Shown: one piece after another, positions 55,127-63,861 of the stretch
Layout: each line of letters starts with the position of its first letter
How positions within the stretch are numbered: the first letter of the stretch is position 1
Origin: Paraburkholderia tropica
GTDB taxonomy: Bacteria > Pseudomonadota > Gammaproteobacteria > Burkholderiales > Burkholderiaceae
Assembly (NCBI RefSeq): GCF_914484835.1
Contig: NZ_CAJZAR010000068.1
Location: 62,001-126,000, forward strand
Length of the DNA: 64,000 nucleotides
Direction of reading: 5' to 3'
The notes under the pieces: model-generated
The model's input: the letters and a program-made list of their open reading frames with translations, nothing else
What the model was told of the DNA's origin: nothing
Database searches by the model: none
Made by a program: the position numbers and the translations under genes

Positions 55127-56197
55127 ATGCCGTTGACCTGTGCTCGACGGCAACCCACGGACTCCGCATTGGCCTTTTCCCCTGACGATCGCCTCCCTTC
55201 CGCCTTTCATGGCGCGGAAGTCCATGGCGCCCGCGAGTCCGGCGACTCGCCGATCATCGAATGGCTGCTGCACGACGATCAGGTCATGCGCGAGTGCTTC
55301 CGCCACGCCGCCGCCATTCTCAAGACCGTCACGGGCGCGTCGATCACGGCCGTGCTGCTGCTCGACGCCGAACATCAGCACTATCGCGCCGAGGCCGGCG
55401 CCGTCTTGCATCCGGTCCCGCGCAAACAGTCGCTGAGCAATTACGTGATCGAAAGCGACGAGCTTTTCGTGGTGGAAGACACGCGCGGCGATCCGCGCTT
55501 CACGCAATGCCTGCTGGTGACCCACGCGCCCCACGTGCGCTTCTACGCGGCCATTCCGCTGCACGCGCCCGACGGCGAGCGCGTGGGCGCGCTCTGCGCG
55601 ATGGACCCGGAACCGCGCGTGCTGACCGCGGCGCATCGCGATGTGTTCGAGCATCTGCGCGCCATGATCGAGAATGATCTGAAGCTGCGCTGCGCGACCG
55701 CCACCGACCCCGTAACGCGCCTGTTCAACCGCCGCTTCATGCTCGAAAGCGTGCGCCAGAAATGGCACGACGCGCAGCCCGGCGACTGGCTCACCGCCGT
55801 CATGGTCGATATCGACTGGTTCAAGCAATACAACGACACCTATGGTCATCCGGCCGGCGACGTCTGTTTGCAAAAGGTCGCCGCGGTTTTGCAGGAAGTG
55901 GCCGACGAATATCAGGTGATCGCGGGACGCATGGGCGGCGAGGAATTCGGCATGCTGCTCAGCGGCCAGCCTCGCGGCGAAGTGCCCACCATCCTCGAAA
56001 AGCTGCGGCGCGGCGTGATGCAGCTCGACATCGCGCATCGGCATTCCAAGGCGGGCGTGGTGACGGTGAGTGTCGGCGCGGCGCTCACGCAACGCTCCGC
56101 ACTCGACGCCGCGAGCAGCCAGGCTGCCTTCGCCGCCGCCGATCTCGCGCTGTACCGCGCGAAGCACGCGGGCCGCAACGCGGTCGTGATTCACTAG
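55127..56197 (+). CDS. GAF-GGDEF diguanylate cyclase
   Basis: A 356-residue cytoplasmic protein. The N-terminal GAF domain (about 40-180: ITAVLLLDAEHQHYRAEAG, SLSNYVIESDELFVVEDTR, AIPLHAPDGERVGALCAMD) is followed by a GGDEF domain with the active-site variant GGEEF (270-274). No RxxD inhibitory site precedes it, so product inhibition is not expected. It should make cyclic-di-GMP in response to a GAF-sensed signal. The start ATG 55127 is the best in-frame ATG below the small membrane gene, with a weak ribosome site; the frame is open to 54947. Confidence 0.9.
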   Translation: MPLTCARRQPTDSALAFSPDDRLPSAFHGAEVHGARESGDSPIIEWLLHDDQVMRECFRHAAAILKTVTGASITAVLLLDAEHQHYRAEAGAVLHPVPRKQSLSNYVIESDELFVVEDTRGDPRFTQCLLVTHAPHVRFYAAIPLHAPDGERVGALCAMDPEPRVLTAAHRDVFEHLRAMIENDLKLRCATATDPVTRLFNRRFMLESVRQKWHDAQPGDWLTAVMVDIDWFKQYNDTYGHPAGDVCLQKVAAVLQEVADEYQVIAGRMGGEEFGMLLSGQPRGEVPTILEKLRRGVMQLDIAHRHSKAGVVTVSVGAALTQRSALDAASSQAAFAAADLALYRAKHAGRNAVVIH

Positions 56198-56243
56198 CCC
56201 CAAGGCGCGCCGCGCCCGTTCGCATTTCAATCCGGGACGTCAA

Positions 56244-56254
56244 AACTGTACTCT
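56244..56254 (+). promoter_or_regulatory. AACTGTACTCT motif, copy 2
   Basis: Exact match to copies 1 and 3. It lies 131 bp upstream of the bestrophin-like ATG at 56386 and 46 bp after the GGDEF stop, so it sits in the likely promoter of the channel gene. Confidence 0.5.
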
Positions 56255-56385
56255 TCGGATCGGCGATGAAGTGTGCGTACTCGTGCAAATCGAGCCCGCG
56301 TACGCTTCGACTATTCCTGATCGTGCGCACCGTATTCCGCACGATGGTGAATGCGCCCTTCGACGAAACTCCTGACGTCCCTTCT

Positions 56386-57306
56386 ATGATCATCCGCCCC
56401 GCGCCGAACTGGTTTCGCATGCTTTTTGTCTGGCATGGCTCCGTCCTCAAGGCGATCATTCCGCAACTTGCGTTTATGACGCTCGTGAGCGTGCTCGCGA
56501 TGTGCACGCACGGCCGCATTCTCGGCGAAAAGATTCCGCTCAATACCACGCCATTCACGCTGTGCGGCGTGGCGCTGACGATCTTTCTCGCGTTCCGCAA
56601 TAACGCGAGTTACGAACGCTATTGGGAAGCGCGCCGCTTGTGGGGCAATGTGCTGATTTCCGCGCGCGCGCTCATTTCGCAATTCCGCAACTACGTGCCG
56701 GCCAGCGCCGCGCCATTCGAAAATCGCCGCGTGCCGCGTTTGCTGATTGCTTTCTCCTACGCGCTCAAACACGAATTGCGCCATTCCGATCCCAGCGCCG
56801 ATTTCACGCGCCTGCTGGGCGCGGAGCAAGCGGCCGCGTTGGGCACACGCGTCTTTCGGCCGATCGTCCTGCTCGACGAAGTACGCCGTCACCTTGCCGC
56901 GCTCAAGCGCGCGGGCGCGCTTTCCGACACGCAACTGTGGATGATGGATCAGCAGATCAACGATCTCGGCGCGGCCGTGGGCGGCTGCGAACGCATTCTC
57001 GCCACGCCGATTCCGTTCGCTTACGGCGTACTCCTGCATCGCACGGTCTACGCCTATTGCGCGCTGCTGCCTTTCGGCCTGATCGATTCGATTGGCTTTG
57101 CCACGCCGCTGATCTGCGTGTTCGTTTCCTATACGCTGCTCGCGCTGGAAGCGATTGCCAGCGAAATCTCCGATCCGTTCGGGCTTGCGCCCAACAATCT
57201 CGCGCTCGACGCCATGACCTGCACGATCGAACGCGCGGTGCTCGAACTGTGCGACGAAGCCTTGCCGCCCGCCACGCAGCCCGGCCCGCACTATCAGCTC
57301 ACCTAG
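56386..57306 (+). CDS. Bestrophin-family (YneE/UPF0187) channel-like protein
   Basis: A 306-residue membrane protein. It begins MIIRPAPNWFRMLFVWHGS, then the first helix (IPQLAFMTLVSVLAM) and FRNNASYERYWEARRLWGN, the diagnostic bestrophin segment; further helices lie near TVYAYCALLPFGLIDSIG, and SEISDPFGLAPNNLALDAM closes the family core. Bacterial relatives form cation-selective pentameric channels. ATG 56386 is chosen by alignment; in-frame starts at 56344 and 56266 exist and none has a strong ribosome site. Upstream motif copy 2 suggests MocR control. Confidence 0.9.
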   Translation: MIIRPAPNWFRMLFVWHGSVLKAIIPQLAFMTLVSVLAMCTHGRILGEKIPLNTTPFTLCGVALTIFLAFRNNASYERYWEARRLWGNVLISARALISQFRNYVPASAAPFENRRVPRLLIAFSYALKHELRHSDPSADFTRLLGAEQAAALGTRVFRPIVLLDEVRRHLAALKRAGALSDTQLWMMDQQINDLGAAVGGCERILATPIPFAYGVLLHRTVYAYCALLPFGLIDSIGFATPLICVFVSYTLLALEAIASEISDPFGLAPNNLALDAMTCTIERAVLELCDEALPPATQPGPHYQLT

Positions 57307-57348
57307 AGCCGCGCGGCGCGCACGATGTACTCGCGCGCGCCGCCACGC

Positions 57349-58773
57349 TCAACGCGCACAAGACGCCGCGAGCTTGCCCACCGTGATAATCGCCTGTTCG
57401 ATTTCCGGCGACCACGGGCTGCTGTAATTGAGGCGAATGAAGTTCCGGTAATTGTCCGAAACCGAAAACATATAGCCCGGCCCGATCGTAATGCCGCGCG
57501 CCAGCGCAAGCTGGTAGAGCTTCATCGAATCGACCTTTGCAGGCAGTTCGATCCACAGCACATAGCCGCCCGCAGGACTCGACATGCGCGTGCCCGCCGG
57601 AAAGAAACGCGTGACCATCGCCTTCATCAGATTGGCCTGCTGCGCGTAATTCTTTCGAATGCGTCGCAGATGATGCTCGTAGCCGTCGCGTTCGAGATAT
57701 TCGGCAATGGCCAATTGCGGAACGACCGAGGTCGTGAGCGTATTCAGAAACTTCAGTTTCTCGACCTGATCGCGGTAACGCCCCGGCAAAGCCCAGCCGA
57801 TGCGATACGCGGCCGTCAGGCTTTTCGAAAACGATCCGCAGTGCAGCACCATGCCGTTTTTATCATACGATTTAAGCGTGGTCGGATGCGAATCGCCAAA
57901 ATACAGCTCGTTATAGACGCCGTTTTCAATCACCGGAATCTCCGCTTTCGCGAGCAGATCGACGAGTTCGCGCTTGCGTTCGTCGGGCATCAAAAAGCCG
58001 AGCGGATTCTGGAAATTCGGCATCACCATGCAGGCCGCCACCTTTTCCGTTTCGATGATCTTCGCGAGCGCGCCCACATCCATGCCGTATTCGGGATGCG
58101 TCGCCACTTCGATGGCCTTCATGCCCGAACGCTCGATGGCGTGCAGCATCGCGTAGAACGTGGGTGATTCCACGGCAATCACGTCGCCCGGTTTCGCCAC
58201 GGCCTGCAAGCACAAATTCATGGCTTCGGTCGCGCCCACGGTCACGATGATCTCGTTGGGGTCCACGGCCATGCCGTTCTCCAGATAGCGGCGGGCAATT
58301 TGCCGCAGCAATTCCGGGTTACCCGGCGGCAAGGCGTTGTTCACACCCCACAGCGATTTCTTGCGCCCCACCGCCGACGCATAGCGATTGATCTTTTCAT
58401 ACGGAAACAATTGCGGATCGGGATACGGCGAGCCGAGCGGCACCGCGTCGTCGGTGCCGATGGAACGTAACGTCGACAACACGAGCCGACTCACGTCCAC
58501 TGTGGCCGATACGGCAATCGGCTGACTCGGGCGCAATTCATCGGATTGCACACTGCCTTCGCTCACGCGCACGCTCACGAAATAACCCGATTGCGGGCGG
58601 CTTTCGAGCACGCCACGGCTTTCCAGCAGCAAATACGCACGAATCACCGTCGTAATACTGATGCGGTGCTGCTGGCTCGCCTGGCGCACCGACGGCACGC
58701 GGTCGCCCGGGCGGTACACGCCCTTGCGGATCAACGTTTCAATGTCGTCCGCGAGCTTTTCATAGAGTTTCAC
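57349..58773 (-). CDS. MocR-type (GntR/aminotransferase) transcriptional regulator
   Basis: A 474-residue regulator. Residues 1-70 form a GntR winged helix (GVYRPGDRVPSVRQASQQHR, ITTVIRAYLLLESRG); residues about 100-470 are a fold-type-I aminotransferase with PLP lysine K317 (HCGSFSKSLTAAYR). The usual acidic ED-D before the conserved tyrosine is ENG here (283-285, VIENGVY), so catalysis may be lost and PLP may only serve for sensing. It is divergent from ydeP-cydAB, sharing a 200-bp region that holds motif copy 3. It ends 43 bp from the convergent bestrophin gene. Confidence 0.93.
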   Translation of the reverse strand: MKLYEKLADDIETLIRKGVYRPGDRVPSVRQASQQHRISITTVIRAYLLLESRGVLESRPQSGYFVSVRVSEGSVQSDELRPSQPIAVSATVDVSRLVLSTLRSIGTDDAVPLGSPYPDPQLFPYEKINRYASAVGRKKSLWGVNNALPPGNPELLRQIARRYLENGMAVDPNEIIVTVGATEAMNLCLQAVAKPGDVIAVESPTFYAMLHAIERSGMKAIEVATHPEYGMDVGALAKIIETEKVAACMVMPNFQNPLGFLMPDERKRELVDLLAKAEIPVIENGVYNELYFGDSHPTTLKSYDKNGMVLHCGSFSKSLTAAYRIGWALPGRYRDQVEKLKFLNTLTTSVVPQLAIAEYLERDGYEHHLRRIRKNYAQQANLMKAMVTRFFPAGTRMSSPAGGYVLWIELPAKVDSMKLYQLALARGITIGPGYMFSVSDNYRNFIRLNYSSPWSPEIEQAIITVGKLAASCAR

Positions 58774-58810
58774 TGCGTTCTCCCTTCAGTCGCTCACAGC
58801 ATGGCTCGCG

Positions 58811-58853
58811 CAGTGTACTGCGGTGGCGCGGCGCAACTGTACTCTAAGTTGCG
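58811..58853. promoter_or_regulatory. MocR operator region with motif copy 3
   Basis: AACTGTACTCT lies at 58835-58845. TGTACT also occurs at 58814-58819, 24 bp upstream of the TGTACT within copy 3, giving two direct repeats. CGCAACT (58832-58838) and AGTTGCG (58847-58853) form a perfect 7-bp inverted repeat around copy 3. MocR proteins typically bind such direct repeats near their own promoters. It is 38-80 bp from the MocR start. Confidence 0.6.
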
Positions 58854-58973
58854 AACGGATTTTGTGTGTCATGCACGCCGTCCTTACCTTTTACGCTTTC
58901 ACCTAAGCAGATACAGCGCTTTACGCCTCGCGGATCGACCCGGGGCCGCGCAACGTCAACGGAGCCAAGGGTA

Positions 58974-61301
58974 ATGGACAAGGCCAAGCCAAAGGGAAAA
59001 ATCGAGGCGTATCACCACCCCGCCGCGGGCTGGGGCGCACTCAAATATGTCGCCATCAATCTGATCAAGGAGCGCGTGTCGGGCGGCAATTACCGCACGC
59101 TGTTCAAACAGAATCAGCCGGACGGTTTCGACTGCCCCGGCTGCGCATGGCCCGACCGCCAGCATGCATCGACGTTCGAGTTCTGCGAAAACGGCGTGAA
59201 AGCCGTGGCCGCCGAAGCGACCACCAAGCGCGTCACGCCGGACTTTTTCGAAACGCATACCGTCGAGTCGCTGATGAAGCAGACCGACTACGAACTCGAA
59301 CAACACGGCCGCCTCACCGACCCGATGGTCTACGACGCGATCACCGACCGTTATCAACCGATCGCCTGGCACGACGCCTTCGCGCTGATCGCGAAGCACC
59401 TGAACGAACTCGATTCGCCCGACGAAGCCGCGTTCTACACCTCGGGCCGCGCGAGCAACGAAGCCGCGTTCGTCTATCAGTTGTTCGTGCGGATGTTCGG
59501 CACCAACAATTTCCCCGACTGCTCGAACATGTGTCACGAAGCCACCAGCCGCGGCCTGCCGTCGACGGTCGGCATCGGCAAAGGCACGGTCACGCTCGAC
59601 GACTTCGAAGCCGCCGACACCATCATTATCTTCGGCCAGAATCCGGCGACGAATCACCCGCGCATGCTCGGCGAATTGCGCGAGGCGTCGCGCCGCGGCG
59701 CGACGATCGTCTCGGTGAATCCGCTGCGCGAGCGTGGGCTCGAACGCTTCACGAGCCCGCAGCATCCGATGGAAATGATCACGTTCGGCAGCACGAAAAT
59801 CGCCTCGATGTTTATTCAGCCGAAACTCGGCGGCGATTTCGCGCTGATTAAAGGCGTCGCCAAACGCCTGATCGAACTCGACGACGAAGCGCTCGAAAAC
59901 GGCACGGAGCGCGTGCTCGATATCGACTTCATTCAGCAGCACACGCTCGGCTTCGCGGCCTTCGCCGAAGATCTGCGCAACGAAAGCTGGCCGCTGCTCG
60001 AAGCGGAATCCGGCGTGGCGCGTGAAGATATCGAAGGACTCGCGCGCGTCTATGCGAACGGCAAGCGCGTGATCGCCACGTGGGGCATGGGCATCACGCA
60101 GCACAAGCATTCGGTGCAGACCGTGCATCTGCTGTCCAATCTGCTGATGATGCGCGGCAATATCGGCCGCGAAGGCGCGGGGCTGTGCCCCGTGCGCGGC
60201 CATTCGAACGTGCAGGGCAATCGCACCGTGGGCATCGAGGAGAAACCTTCGCAAGCGTTTCTCGATCGACTCGGCACGGTATTCGATTTCGCGCCGCCGC
60301 GCGAACATGGGCTCGACGTGGTGGAAACGGTCGAGCACATGATCGAAGGCCACCTGAAAGTGTTTATCGGACTCGGCGGCAACTTCGCCATGGCGACGCC
60401 CGATACGTTGCGCACATTCGACGGCCTGCGTTCGTGCAAGCTCACCGTGCATATCACCACGAAGCTCAATCGCAGTCACCTCGTCCACGGCGAAAACGCA
60501 TTGATTCTGCCGACGCTCGGGCGCACCGAAATCGACGTGCAGAACGGCATCGCACAAGGCGTGACGGTCGAGGACTCGATGAGCATGGTGCACATCTCGT
60601 ACGGCATGAACAAGCCGGCGTCGCCGAATCTGATGTCGGAAACGGCGATCGTGGCGAACATCGCGCACGCGACGCTCGGCGACGCGAAAGTGGACTGGCT
60701 CGGCTTCGCGGGCGATTATGCGAAAGTGCGCGACGCCATCGAGCAAACCGTCGAAGGTTTCGACCGCTACAACGAGCGCATCCAGCATCCGGGCGGCTTT
60801 CATCTGCGCGTGGCCTCGCGCGAGCGCGACTGGAAAACCGACACGGGCAAAGCGAATTTCATCGTGCACGCCGTGCAGCAGGACACGCCGATCGCACGCG
60901 CGAAAGCGCAGCACGGCGACCGCCTGATGACGCTCATGACAACGCGCTCGCACGATCAATACAACACCACGATCTACGCGCTCGACGACCGGTATCGCGG
61001 CGTGTTCGGCCAGCGCCGCGTGGTGTTCATCAACCCCGCCGACATCGCCATGCTGGGTTTCAGGAATGGCGACTGGGTCGATATGAGCACGGTCTGGGAC
61101 GATGGCATCGTGCGCCGCGCCGATCATTTCCGTCTCGTGGAATACGACATTCCGCGCGGCTGCATCGGCGCCTATTACCCCGAGACCAATCCGCTCGTGC
61201 CGCTCGCGAGTGTGGGCGACGTTTGCAACACGCCGACTTCCAAGTCGATTCCCGTGCTGTTGCACGCGTCCTCCGAGCCTGCGGCCATGCCCGCGTTTTA
61301 A
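58974..61301 (+). CDS. FdhF/YdeP-family molybdopterin oxidoreductase
   Basis: A 775-residue molybdopterin (bis-MGD) protein of the YdeP group. C54 and C57 (DCPGCAW) and C71 may bind a cluster; C187 (SNMCHEATSRG) is the likely molybdenum ligand, where formate dehydrogenase uses selenocysteine. Cofactor segments include IIFGQNPATNHPR and the C-terminal YDIPRGCIGAYYPETNPLVP. E. coli YdeP contributes to acid resistance; its reaction is unknown. GGAG lies about 10 bp before the ATG. cydA follows after 90 bp, suggesting electrons may enter the quinone pool. Confidence 0.9.
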   Translation: MDKAKPKGKIEAYHHPAAGWGALKYVAINLIKERVSGGNYRTLFKQNQPDGFDCPGCAWPDRQHASTFEFCENGVKAVAAEATTKRVTPDFFETHTVESLMKQTDYELEQHGRLTDPMVYDAITDRYQPIAWHDAFALIAKHLNELDSPDEAAFYTSGRASNEAAFVYQLFVRMFGTNNFPDCSNMCHEATSRGLPSTVGIGKGTVTLDDFEAADTIIIFGQNPATNHPRMLGELREASRRGATIVSVNPLRERGLERFTSPQHPMEMITFGSTKIASMFIQPKLGGDFALIKGVAKRLIELDDEALENGTERVLDIDFIQQHTLGFAAFAEDLRNESWPLLEAESGVAREDIEGLARVYANGKRVIATWGMGITQHKHSVQTVHLLSNLLMMRGNIGREGAGLCPVRGHSNVQGNRTVGIEEKPSQAFLDRLGTVFDFAPPREHGLDVVETVEHMIEGHLKVFIGLGGNFAMATPDTLRTFDGLRSCKLTVHITTKLNRSHLVHGENALILPTLGRTEIDVQNGIAQGVTVEDSMSMVHISYGMNKPASPNLMSETAIVANIAHATLGDAKVDWLGFAGDYAKVRDAIEQTVEGFDRYNERIQHPGGFHLRVASRERDWKTDTGKANFIVHAVQQDTPIARAKAQHGDRLMTLMTTRSHDQYNTTIYALDDRYRGVFGQRRVVFINPADIAMLGFRNGDWVDMSTVWDDGIVRRADHFRLVEYDIPRGCIGAYYPETNPLVPLASVGDVCNTPTSKSIPVLLHASSEPAAMPAF

Positions 61302-61391
61302 AGCGCTTTTCAAGCTGCTTTTCGAAGTTTTCATGACGCGCGCCGCGCCCGATACGGGCGCACGCGCCGTTCAATCTGCCTGGTGACCCTC

Positions 61392-62786
61392 ATGTCTGTC
61401 GAAGCCCTGAATCTGGCGCGCGGCCAGTTTGCCCTGACCGCGATCTTCCACATACTCTGGCCGATTCTCACGATCAGCCTGTCCGCTTTTCTGCTCGTCG
61501 TCGAAACGCTCTGGGTGAAAACCAGCGACGTGGTCTGGTATCGACACGCGCGCTTCTGGAGCAAGCTGCTGATACTCAATTTCGCCGTGGGCGTGGTGAG
61601 CGGCATTCCGATGGAGTTTCAATTCGGCACCAACTGGGGACCGTTCTCGCAATACACGGGCCAGTTCTTCGGCAATATTCTCGGCTTCGAAGGCGCGATG
61701 GCGTTCATGCTCGAAGCGGGCTTCGTCGGCATCATGATGCTTGGCTGGGGCCGCGTGCCCAAGGGCGTGCATCTGTTCGCCACCGCGATGGTCGCGCTCG
61801 GCTCCTCGCTTTCCGCGTTCTGGATCATGGTCGCGAACTCGTGGCTGCAAACGCCGCGCGGCGTGGCGCTGGTGGACGGCAAACTCGTGGTCATCGATTA
61901 CGTGAAAGCCATTTTCAATCCCGACATGGCCTGGGGCGTCTCGCACATGTGGTTCGCCGCGCTCGAAACTGGCCTCGTGGTGATCGCGGGCATCTCGGCC
62001 TATTACCTGTTCAAACGCCGCAATCCGACGTTCTTTGTGCGTTCGTTCAAACTCGCGCTGCTGTTGCTCGCCTTCGTTGCCCCCGTGCAGATCTGGCTCG
62101 GCGATTCGAGCGGCGTGGACGTGTTCGAAACGCAGCCCGCCAAGGGCGCGGCGATCGAAGGCCACTGGCAAACCAATGCGCCGGGCACGGGCGCGAGCTG
62201 GTCGTTGCTCGCGTGGCCCGACGCCGCGAAGCAGGACAACGACTGGTCGCTCGAAGTGCCGGGCATGCTGAGCATTCTCGGCACGCATAGCCTGCACGGC
62301 AAGGTCACGGGCATGCGCGACATTGCGCGCGCCGATCAACCGCCCATGCTGCCGCTGCTTTACTACGCGTTCCGCGCGATGGCGGGCATCGGTTTCCTGT
62401 TCATGGTGCTCGCGTTCTGGACGCTCTATGCGCTGCGTAAATCGCGCGGCCATCTCGACGCGCTGCTCGCACAACGCAAGCTGCTGCTCGCGTGGGTACT
62501 CGCGATTCCGCTGCCGTATATCGCCGTGGAATGCGGCTGGATCGTGCGCGAAGTGGGCCGCCAGCCGTGGGTCGTCTACGGTCTGCTGCGCACCGATCAC
62601 GCGGCCTCCGCGATTCCGGCGGGCGCGATCACGGGGAGCATGATCATGTTCACCGCATTCTTCGTTGTGCTCATCACGTCCTTCTTCGTGTTCGCGCGCC
62701 GCTGGCTGCGCAACGGCCCCGACCTCGCGCTGATGCCGCCCGTCGAACCGGTGCGCCAGGCGGTGCCGCACGCCGTCGACTATTGA
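61392..62786 (+). CDS. cydA: Cytochrome bd-type quinol oxidase subunit I
   Basis: A 464-residue inner-membrane subunit. Heme-ligand histidines are H20 (ALTAIFHILWP) and the His in WGVSHMWFAALETG; GWIVREVGRQPWVVYG is the GRQPW signature. The quinol-binding loop is short, as in the cyanide-insensitive (CIO) group. With CydB it reduces O2 to water with high affinity and without proton pumping. ATG 61392 is preferred to a GTG 9 bp upstream. No CydC or CydD assembly genes lie in this window. Confidence 0.95.
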   Translation: MSVEALNLARGQFALTAIFHILWPILTISLSAFLLVVETLWVKTSDVVWYRHARFWSKLLILNFAVGVVSGIPMEFQFGTNWGPFSQYTGQFFGNILGFEGAMAFMLEAGFVGIMMLGWGRVPKGVHLFATAMVALGSSLSAFWIMVANSWLQTPRGVALVDGKLVVIDYVKAIFNPDMAWGVSHMWFAALETGLVVIAGISAYYLFKRRNPTFFVRSFKLALLLLAFVAPVQIWLGDSSGVDVFETQPAKGAAIEGHWQTNAPGTGASWSLLAWPDAAKQDNDWSLEVPGMLSILGTHSLHGKVTGMRDIARADQPPMLPLLYYAFRAMAGIGFLFMVLAFWTLYALRKSRGHLDALLAQRKLLLAWVLAIPLPYIAVECGWIVREVGRQPWVVYGLLRTDHAASAIPAGAITGSMIMFTAFFVVLITSFFVFARRWLRNGPDLALMPPVEPVRQAVPHAVDY

Positions 62787-62832
62787 ACGCCGCCACGTCT
62801 TCAAGAACCGCATTCATCGCACAGGAAGTCAC

Positions 62833-63819
62833 ATGACCCCCGCTTCAACTCAGGACCTCTTGAACCACGCGTGGTTCGGACTCATCGGCCTGATGCTCGT
62901 GCTCTATGTCGTCACCGACGGCTTCGATCTCGGCGTCGGCATCCTCACGCTGCTGCGCCGACGCGAAGCCGACCGCGACCTCATGATCCAGTCCATCGGC
63001 CACGTCTGGGACGCCAATGAAACGTGGCTCGTCGCGCTCGGCGGCGCGCTGTTCGGCGCGTTCCCCGCCGCCTACGCGATGATCCTCTCGGACCTCTACG
63101 TGCCCGTGATGGTGCTGATCGCGAGTTTCATCATGCGCGGCGCGGCCATCGAATTCCGCCACGCCGCCCACACCAGCAAACTCGTGTGGGACCGTGTGTT
63201 CGGTCTCGGCAGCCTGCTTGCGGCGATCTCACAGGGCATCGTGCTCGGCAAGATCCTCACCGGCTTCGTGCCGGGCCTCGCGAGCGCCGGATTCGTGGCC
63301 GCGACCGCCGTGGGTGTGGTGTCCGGCTATTGCCTGCTCGGCGCGACCTGGCTCGTGAAGAAGACCACCGGCGACATTGAAAGCCGCTCGCGCCGCCATG
63401 CAATCGTGGCCGTGTTCACGACCGTGGCCGCCGCGCTCGTGGTCTCGTTCGCGACGCTCAAGCTGAGCCCCGTGGGCATCACGCGCTGGCAGGAGCAAGG
63501 CGTGTTCCATCTGCTGATCGCGCTCGCGGTGCTCGCCGCGCTGACCTTCGCCTACGTGCTCTACGCGATACACATGCGCGGCGAACACGGTCCGTTCGCG
63601 GGCGCGACGCTGCTGTTCGTGTTCTCGTTCGCGGGCCTCGCGATCAGCATGTTCCCGTATATCGTGCCCGGCCAGTTGACGGTGGCGGCCGCCGCTTCGG
63701 ACAGCACGACGCTCACCTTCATGCTGTTTGGCATCGGTATCGTCTTTCCGATCATGATTGGCTACAACCTTTATCAGTATCACCTGTTTCGTGGCAAAGT
63801 CGTACCGGTAAAACACTAA
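62833..63819 (+). CDS. cydB: Cytochrome bd-type quinol oxidase subunit II
   Basis: A 328-residue inner-membrane subunit with about eight helices. It starts with the family segment GLMLVLYVVTDGFDLGVGIL, followed by GHVWDANETWLVALGGALFGAFP. It pairs with CydA to form the oxidase. The gene is 46 bp after cydA with AGGAAG before the ATG. It is the last gene of the operon; no cydX-like small gene follows. Confidence 0.95.
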   Translation: MTPASTQDLLNHAWFGLIGLMLVLYVVTDGFDLGVGILTLLRRREADRDLMIQSIGHVWDANETWLVALGGALFGAFPAAYAMILSDLYVPVMVLIASFIMRGAAIEFRHAAHTSKLVWDRVFGLGSLLAAISQGIVLGKILTGFVPGLASAGFVAATAVGVVSGYCLLGATWLVKKTTGDIESRSRRHAIVAVFTTVAAALVVSFATLKLSPVGITRWQEQGVFHLLIALAVLAALTFAYVLYAIHMRGEHGPFAGATLLFVFSFAGLAISMFPYIVPGQLTVAAAASDSTTLTFMLFGIGIVFPIMIGYNLYQYHLFRGKVVPVKH

Positions 63820-63833
63820 TGCCATTCACGCCG

Positions 63834-63861
63834 CCGCCGATAGCTCATATCGGATCGGCGG
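63834..63861 (+). terminator. Hairpin downstream of cydB
   Basis: CCGCCGAT (63834-63841), a 12-base loop, then ATCGGCGG (63854-63861): a perfect 8-bp stem 15 bp after the cydB stop. No T-tract follows, so it is at best a weak or Rho-assisted terminator. The remaining 139 bp to the window edge show no gene. Confidence 0.45.

Noticed and set aside
59525-59545. Possible selenocysteine in the formate-dehydrogenase-like protein
   Set aside because: The ligand position is an ordinary Cys codon (C187) with no in-frame TGA.
58956-61334. 792-residue open frame antisense to ydeP
   Set aside because: Composition typical of a reverse-frame shadow and no motif; ydeP on the plus strand is certain.
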